Origin: Chelonoidis abingdonii | Taxonomy: Eukaryota; Chordata; Testudines; Testudinidae | NCBI RefSeq assembly: GCF_003597395.2 | Contig: NC_133778.1 | Coordinates: 26,572,108-26,636,107, forward strand | Length of the DNA: 64,000 nucleotides | Direction of reading: 5' to 3' | Shown here: in pieces, positions 58,918 through 64,000 of the stretch | How positions within the stretch are numbered: the stretch's first letter is position 1 | Layout of the letters: each line of letters opens with the position of its first letter | Position numbers and translations under genes: made by a program | Notes under the pieces: model-generated | The model's input: only the letters and a program-made list of their open reading frames with translations | What the model was told of the DNA's origin: nothing | The model's database searches: none

Positions 58918-59830
58918 TCCTTCAGTCTTCGCTGCAGAGGATGTGATGGAGGTTCCCACACTTGAGCCATTCTTTTTAGGTAGCAAGTCTGTGGAACTGT
59001 TCCAGAATGAGGTGTCCATAAAAGAGGATTTGGAACAAATTGATAAATTAAACACTAATAAGTCACCAGGACCGGATGGTATTCACCCAGCAGTTCTGAA
59101 AGAACTCAAATATGAAACTGCTAACTGTGGGATGTAACCTATCATTTAAAACAGCCTCTGTTCCAGATGACTGAAGGATAGCTGTGATACCAATTTTTAA
59201 AAGAAACTCTAGAGGTGATACTAGCAATTACAGGCCAGTAAGCCTAATTCAATAGTAGACAAATTGTTTGAAACTATAGTAAAGAACAGAATTATAAGAC
59301 ACATATGTGAACATGATATGTTGGAGAAGAGTCAACATGGCTTTTGGAAAGGGAAATCATGTCTTGCCAATCTTAGAATTCTTTGAGGGGGTCAACAAAC
59401 ATGGACCAGGGTGATCCCCAGTGGAGATAGTGTACTTGGGCTTTCAGAAAGCCTTTGACAAGATTCCCCATCAAAGGCTCTTATACAAAATATGGAGTCA
59501 TGGGATAAAAGGCAAAAATAAATCTTACAGGGTTCTGGGAAGAGGGATAAACAGTGAGGTGGCAAAATTTGCATATGGATAGTGGATTGTGGATAGTTCT
59601 CTGAAAACATCTGCTCAATGTGCAACAGTAGTCCAAAACAAACCAAAAAAAAAGCTAACGTTCTTAGGAATCATTAGGAAGGGGATAGATAATAAGACAG
59701 AAAATATCATAATGATATGTTATAGATCCATAGTACACCTAAACTTTGAATACTGTGTTCAGTTCTGGTCACCCCATCTCAAAAAAAAGATATATTAGAA
59801 TTGAAAAAAGGTACAGAGAAGGGTAACAGT
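58918..59830 (+). mobile_element. CR1 LINE copy with internal deletion
   Basis: Starts 'cttcgctgcagaggatgtg' and encodes 'NTNKSPGPDGIHPAVLKELK' (about 59050-59110), keeping the D that the 21790 copy has lost. It continues through 'ggccagtaagcctaattc', 'gtcaacatggcttttggaaa' and 'gcctttgacaagattcccca'. At about 59575 the sequence jumps from the RT region to 'ggattgtggatagttctctg', so several hundred bases including the YADD box are missing. It stops at about 59830 without a CR1 tail. Stops and frameshifts are frequent. Confidence 0.9.
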
Positions 59831-59904
59831 GATTAAGGGCTTCAGACTTATTGAGAGAGACTAAGCATATTCCCCAAACTTTTGAACTTGACCATTGACT
59901 TAAG

Positions 59905-60030
59905 CCTGATTTGCGGAAGTGATGAACACCTGCAGCTCTCACTGATTCCAATTTATGAAAATTGGGCCCAAAATGTGCCAAAAACTGAAGTGCCCCCAAA
60001 TCAGTGATCAGTTTGTGAAAATTTGGGCTT
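59905..60030. repeat. Short palindromic repeat
   Basis: 'cctgatttgcggaagtgatg', 'aacacctgcagctctcactg', 'gaaaattgggcccaaaatg' and 'gtgaaaatttgggc' match the family layout described at 36446. Confidence 0.45.
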
Positions 60031-60146
60031 GTATGACTAAGTAGAAAGAAGTATGCAGTGGTATTGTAGCCATGGCGGTCCCAAGTTATTAGAGAGACAA
60101 GATGGGTGAGGTAATATCTTTTATGTCTAACTTCTGTTGGTGAGTG

Positions 60147-60186
60147 AGACAAGCTTTCAAGCTACACAGAGCTCTTCCTCAGGTCT
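60147..60186 (-). ncRNA. Hammerhead-ribozyme-like motif in PLE tail
   Basis: The 40-nt minus-strand sequence is bounded by AGAC and GTCT, which pair as a helix I. After AGAC comes CTGAGGA (core box CUGANGA), an extra A, the hairpin GAGCT-(CTGTGT)-AGCTT as helix II, then the core box GAAA, then GCTT and GTCT. This is the order of a type I hammerhead with an almost absent helix III, as described for Penelope-like elements. Against it, an extra A sits between the core box and helix II, and helix II starts with a G-U pair. Activity is unproven. In copy B the equivalent region (61041-61080) has lost CTGANGA. Confidence 0.45.
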
Positions 60187-60443
60187 TGGAAATGTACTTA
60201 ATATGTCACACCTAAATACAAGGTTAAACAGATAGTTAGCACATATTCTAAGGGACCATTCTAGTTGAATTGGCCTGTACACCCCTGTAATCATAGGACA
60301 AAAAGGGGGCTTAATGGGTTAGACGTTGTAATGAGCCAGTGTCTCCATTCAGTCTATGCTTTGTAGTACTTAGCAAAGTTATTAATTTCAGCTCCCAGGC
60401 TTATTTTTTGAAGGCGTTCTGCAGTTTCCTTTGAAGATGAGGA

Positions 60444-60635
60444 CTAATAGGTGAGATACAGAGTGATCGCTTTGTGAAAAGTGTTTATCCACCGGTGATA
60501 GGGTGTTTTTCGTTTTTTTGTCATGTTCCTGTGTGAGTTCATTCGAGACAATAGTGATTGTCTGGTTTCACCCACATAGTTATTATTAGGGCATTTAGTG
60601 TACTGGATGAGGTACAACACCTGGTGTGATAAGCA
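60444..60635 (-). pseudogene. GIY-YIG endonuclease remnant of a Penelope-like element
   Basis: The frame reads 'HQVLYLIQYTKCPNNNYVGE' and then 'TRQSLLSRMNSHRN'. This fits the GIY-YIG plan: a 'vYLI' strand in place of GIY, 'YVGET' in place of YIG, then the helix with the conserved arginine ('SLLSR') and a histidine ('NSH'). The two cysteines usual in PLE nucleases are reduced to one ('YTKC', where C..C is expected). About 20 codons later the reading frame slips: the plus-one frame gives 'SPVDKHFSQSDHSVSHLLVL', which continues the nuclease C-terminus. A stop ends the first frame at 60444. Upstream, a TGA and another shift cut it off from any RT. It is not functional. Confidence 0.75.
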
Positions 60636-60680
60636 TATGTGAGATCATGGATCTTGAAAGGTGTGTTGTGGGGGATGTTG

Positions 60681-61145
60681 ATCACTGTAGCAGTGAATGA
60701 ACTCTCACAGGAAAATAAGACACAAACACCATATCACTTCTGAGTGAACACTTTTCACAAAGCGATAGGTCAGAGTAATCAGTCCCCATCCTTAAAAAAC
60801 AATCCTGCAAGCTTAAATTTATATCTTTGCTAAACACTAAAAATCATTGTCTTAATAAAGACACTGGATTTATGGCTCAGTTATTACAACAATCTTTAAC
60901 CCACTAACTCCCCACTTTTTCCCCCTTTAGCTACAGAGGTGTTAACAGGCCACTTTACCTTTAAAATATGTGCTAACTACTTATGTTAAACTATCAATTT
61001 GACTTTGTATTTAGCTGTGACACTCAAAGCTCTTCCATAGGTCTGGAAAAGGTACTCAATGTAGCTCAAAAGCTTGTCTCTCTCACCAGCAGAAGTTGGT
61101 CCAATAAAAGATAATACCTCACCCACATGGTCTCTCTAACTAGTA
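60681..61145 (+). mobile_element. Penelope-like element (PLE) fragment, copy B, inverted
   Basis: Plus-strand counterpart of copy A. 'gtgaatgaactctcacagg' aligns with copy A's 'cgaatgaactcacacagg', and 'acacttttcacaaagcgat' is identical in both. The coding part is broken by stops but still shows 'GFMAQLLQQSL' near the C-terminus. The tail has 'caaaagcttgtctctctcac' and 'agaagttggtccaataaaag', ending in 'ggtctctctaac'. It starts further 3' in the element than copy A. The join with copy A is at about 60680. Confidence 0.75.
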
Positions 61146-61185
61146 GGATGGACAATTTGATCTATGTCGTAACTTAAATTAGTAA

Positions 61186-61436
61186 GGGCATGTCTATGCA
61201 TACAACTCTGCAGTGTTTCTGGTGAAGACGCTCTATGCCAGCTGGAAAGAGCTCTTCCGTTGACACAATAAAACCACCTTCGTGAGCAGCAGACGATATG
61301 TTGGAGGGGGAAGCTCTTTCATCAACATGGTGCTGTGCATACCAGTGCTTATGTTGGTGTAACTTATGTCACTCATGGGCAGGAGGGAGAGAATCACATC
61401 CCTGAATGACATAAACTGTAGTGTAGACAGAGCCTA
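61186..61436. mobile_element. hAT-like MITE, first of an adjacent pair
   Basis: Left end 'gggcatgtctatgcatac' and right end 'gtgtagacagagcc' are imperfect inverted repeats (reverse complement 'ggctctgtctacac'). Internal text such as 'gaaagagctcttccgttgac' and 'gggggaagctctttcatcaa' is self-complementary. Noncoding. Directly abuts the next MITE. Confidence 0.7.
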
Positions 61437-61735
61437 AGCCTTGTCTACACTGGACTTTCATCAGTAAAACTTTTGTCATTCAGGGGTGTGAAAAAAACCA
61501 CACCCCCGAACAACAAAAATTTTACCAACAAAAAGTGCCCGTGTGAGCAGCACTTTGTCGGAGGGAGAACTTCCCGGCCAACAAAGCTGTTGCTGCTCGT
61601 TGGGGGTGGAAGTGTTTTGTCGGCAGGAGAATTCTCTCTTGCTGACAAACAGCGGCTACACTGCGTATCTTTTATCAGTACAGCAGTAGTGGAACAGCTT
61701 TGTCGCTAAAGGGTTCATAGTATAGACATAGCTTA
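61437..61735. mobile_element. hAT-like MITE, second of an adjacent pair
   Basis: Left end 'gccttgtctacactgg' and right end 'tagtatagacatagctt' are imperfect inverted repeats (reverse complement 'aagctatgtctatacta'). Inside, 'tcaggggtgtgaaaaa' pairs with 'aaccacacccccgaac' to give a strong hairpin. 'actttgtcggagggagaac' and 'gttttgtcggcaggagaat' are a short direct repeat. Noncoding; the opposed frames at 61445-61709 reflect the palindromes. Confidence 0.75.
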
Positions 61736-61739
61736 AGTT

Positions 61740-62585
61740 TCCCAAGGCTCTTAGCAAGTCTACAATTAGAAGACCTCACCAACAGCATAAACAATATTTG
61801 AAACAAGTCTTTGGAATCTCTAAATATGGTTTTCCGCCTACTGTAATGACTTAGATTTTGCTATCTTGTTAAATAATTTCGTGACTAAATGTGTTTTGAT
61901 GATGCAGGTGGGGAAATCTAAAAGTTCTCTCAAACAAGATTAGAAGAGGATATAATTTTAAAACAAATAAGGATGTTAGAACTAGAGAGACATTATCTAT
62001 GACATTTGGGTTTCAGATTGATCAAGATTCTTGTTGGGAATCTCTTGCATGGAGTAGTCTGTGTACTATGGACATGGCTTTTAACTTCAGGGTTTAGTAA
62101 AACTGGATTTGGGGACAATGCAAACTCTTATATCTCTATCTTGTTAAATGGAATAAACCCATTTACAAGTTCTTCAAAGTAGATCAGCCTATGAATCTTA
62201 ATTTTAAAAAAAGGAGAGAGAATGGCAGAATGTAGAGGTTAATTCTCTTACTAGAAATTTGTTTCGATGCAGTGGGAAGGAGGGAATCGAGGTCCCAGTG
62301 AAGAAGTAAAACTACAGAATTACAAGTTTACATAGACACCAGAAAATGGTGTGAATAGAAACCCACATCATTTTATTCAAGAAAATATTGGTGACTTGGG
62401 CTAACAATTCAGCCTTCCCAGTTCAGACTAAATTTTGTTTACTCAGTGAAGAGACAGCTGTGATCTGAATGATAAAGATAGAGAAATCTTTTGCCAGCCC
62501 TGCCTACAGCTCTGTATATATAGAATTACAGAACTGTCCTCTGGCATCAGGTGTTGTGTTCCATGCATGTACTTTGGAATTTGCT
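61740..62585. other. Noncoding DNA, nothing recognised
   Basis: No supported feature. No open frame above 60 residues here. Confidence 0.4.
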
Positions 62586-62587
62586 AA

Positions 62588-62790
62588 ATCGGCAGTTCTC
62601 AAACTCTGGGTTGTGACCCCAAAGTGGGTCATGACCCCTTTTTAATGGGGTTGCGAGGGCTGGCATTAGTCTTACTAGGGCCCAGGGCCAAAGCCCGAGT
62701 CCCACTGCCCAGGGCCCAAGCCCGCACCTGAGAACTTCAGCCCTTGCTGGCGGGGTTCAGGTTACAGGCCTAGAAGATAGTTTTATATTT
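62588..62790 (+). mobile_element. hAT/Charlie-like MITE, left end only
   Basis: 'ggcagttctcaaactctggg', 'ttgtgaccccaaagtgggtc', 'atgacccctttttaatgggg' and 'ttgcgagggctggc' match the left end of vertebrate 'cagtggttctcaaac' hAT elements, where GTGACCCC and its inverse alternate. The following GC-rich part repeats 'agggcccagggcc' and 'cagggcccaagccc'. No right inverted end is seen, so the copy is truncated or rearranged. Confidence 0.6.
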
Positions 62791-62794
62791 GTGT

Positions 62795-63310
62795 GAGAGG
62801 AGCACAAGTATTGAGAGAAAGGCCTTGTCACTACACCTCGTGCTTTTCAGGTTATTTGGCTCTCCCTGTACTCACAATGGCATTTGATGGCCTTTTTCTA
62901 GCATTGTTTGGGAAGGGAGAATTACAGACACTATACCTACTCCTGGCTGATCTCCTCCAAGGGCAGAGTTGAGTTTCCTTCTCTGAGGTACCAATTAGCT
63001 ATCCCAGCGAACAGCTCTGAACATCAATTTGAGAAGTTTCTAATGTTTGGGGAATTTTTTGTGGGGTGGCAATTACATGGAAAATAAACAAAAGGTTCAA
63101 GTTAATCCATGTAAAGGTATCTAGGCCAATACTATAGAAAGCATAGTTGCAAAGCAGTGAACTATTTCCTCTACCTTGCAGAAAACAACCTTTATCCTCT
63201 CACAGGCTAAAGCCGGGTGACTCTGCCTGTCAGCTCAGTGTCTAATTGTACAAGCCAATTTTTATGTCCCAGGGTTAATTGATGTTTGGCAATTGAAGTG
63301 TTTAGTCCCT
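62795..63310. other. Noncoding DNA, nothing recognised
   Basis: No supported feature. Confidence 0.4.
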
Positions 63311-63311
63311 G

Positions 63312-64000
63312 TGTCATAAATGGATAGTTAAGAGTTAATGTCTCTTTTACCGGTAAAGGGTTAAGAAGCTCAGTAAACCTGGTTGACACCTGACCAGAGG
63401 ACCAATAGGGGGACAAGATACTTTCAAATCTTGGTGGAGGGAAGTCTTTGTTTTTGCTCTTTGTTTTGGGTGTTGTTCGCTCTTGGGACTAAGAGGGACC
63501 AGATGTACATCCAGGCTCTCCAGATCTTTCTGAATCAGTCTTTTATGCTTAATAATTGTAAGTAATAGCTAGGCAAGGCAGATTAGTCTTATGTTTGTTT
63601 CCTCAACTTGTGAATGTTTCTTTTTGCTGGAAGGATTTTTACCTCTGTTTGCTGTAACTTTGAATCTAAGGCGGGGGGGTCCCATCTGGTCTATATGAAT
63701 CTGAGTACCCTGTAAAGCATTTTCCATCCTAATTTTACAGAGATAATTTTTACCTTTTCTTTCTTTAATTAAAAGCTTTCTTTTTAAGAATCTGATTGAT
63801 TTTCCTTGTTTTAAGATCCAAGGGGATTGGGTCTGAACTCACCAGGGATTGGTGGGGGGAAAGGAGGGAGATGGTTAATTCCTCCTTGTTTTAAGATCCA
63901 AGGAGTTTGGATCTGTGTGAAACCTCTCAAGGCGACCCAGGGAGGGGAAAGTCTGGGGGGAAAGGAGGAGGATGGTTTATTTCTCCTTTTTTTAAGATCC
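63312..64000 (+). mobile_element. LTR cut by the window end
   Basis: Begins 'tgtcataaatggatag' after 'cctg', with a TG start, and contains 'ttttaccggtaaagggttaa' about 40 bases in. This is the same landmark as the minus-strand LTR at 43299-44189. A pyrimidine-rich run before 'ctttaattaaaagctttc' at about 63763 may hold a variant polyadenylation signal. From 63798 a block with 'ccttgttttaagatccaagg' recurs at about 63883 and 63981, an internal tandem array. The right end and any internal genes lie beyond the window, so solo or full-length status is unknown. Confidence 0.8.

Larger units (their letters stand above)
60054..60680 (-). mobile_element. Penelope-like element (PLE) fragment, copy A
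   Basis: On the minus strand from 60680 this copy carries the end of a Penelope-type open frame with a GIY-YIG endonuclease-like domain. A noncoding tail follows, ending near 'ggctacaataccactgca'. A plus-strand copy of the same sequence lies next to it (60681-61145), so the two are head to head. Penelope-like elements encode an RT fused to a C-terminal GIY-YIG nuclease and often insert as partial, tandem or inverted copies. The RT part is absent here. The tail contains a hammerhead-like motif at 60147-60186, a feature reported for PLEs in general. Confidence 0.75.

Noticed and set aside
61041..61080. Second hammerhead motif in PLE copy B
   Set aside because: The CTGANGA box is replaced by 'ctggaaa' and the helix II arms no longer pair well. 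Only 'agcttgtct' is kept.

Overview
This 64 kb window is vertebrate nuclear DNA, most likely from a turtle (probably Cryptodira). The clues are the repeats. They include several CR1 LINEs with three sauropsid-style 3' tails, a tRNA-derived SINE of the type known in cryptodiran turtles, CORE-SINE/MIR fossils, many small DNA-transposon derivatives and several LTRs of types I associate with turtles. Species and family assignments rest on recognition, not on a database search.

I find no convincing host exon, rRNA or tRNA gene, CRISPR array or prokaryotic feature. The open reading frames are short and most are chance. Those that encode recognisable protein belong to mobile elements. The window is best read as intergenic or deep intronic DNA.

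Layout: 0-9 kb is mostly unrecognised AT-rich DNA with a hAT-like MITE (5.6 kb), a second MITE fragment (8.5 kb) and a MIR. At 9-11.4 kb lie a LINE C-terminal fossil, a solo LTR and a CR1 tail. At 15.5-18.7 kb three LINE lineages sit side by side: a long CR1, an inverted decayed RTE-like element, and an L2/L3-like C-terminus followed by a MIR. At 19.9 kb is a 196-bp TA-flanked MITE. At 21.8-24.2 kb a CR1 carries two nested insertions. At 26.7 kb is a GC-rich palindromic MITE, at 28.3 kb a short tRNA-like repeat, and at 30.4-31.5 kb an antisense CR1 flanked by a perfect 30-bp inverted repeat. Solo LTRs lie at 36.7, 39.5, 43.3 and probably 49.4 kb. A U2 snRNA pseudogene lies at 38.1 kb and a decayed hAT/ZBED-type transposase-derived pseudogene at 51.0-52.3 kb. 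The last 10 kb hold more CR1 copies and MITEs, two inverted Penelope-like element fragments (60.05-61.14 kb) and an LTR cut by the window edge.

The most interesting locus is the Penelope-like pair. One copy keeps a GIY-YIG endonuclease-like coding remnant and a 40-nt hammerhead-ribozyme-like motif. The second copy lies head-to-head and has lost that motif's core. Other signals worth checking are the inverted repeat around the antisense CR1, the 512-bp insertion inside the other CR1, and a scattered set of short palindromic repeats built around the sense and antisense of 'gaagtcaatgg'.
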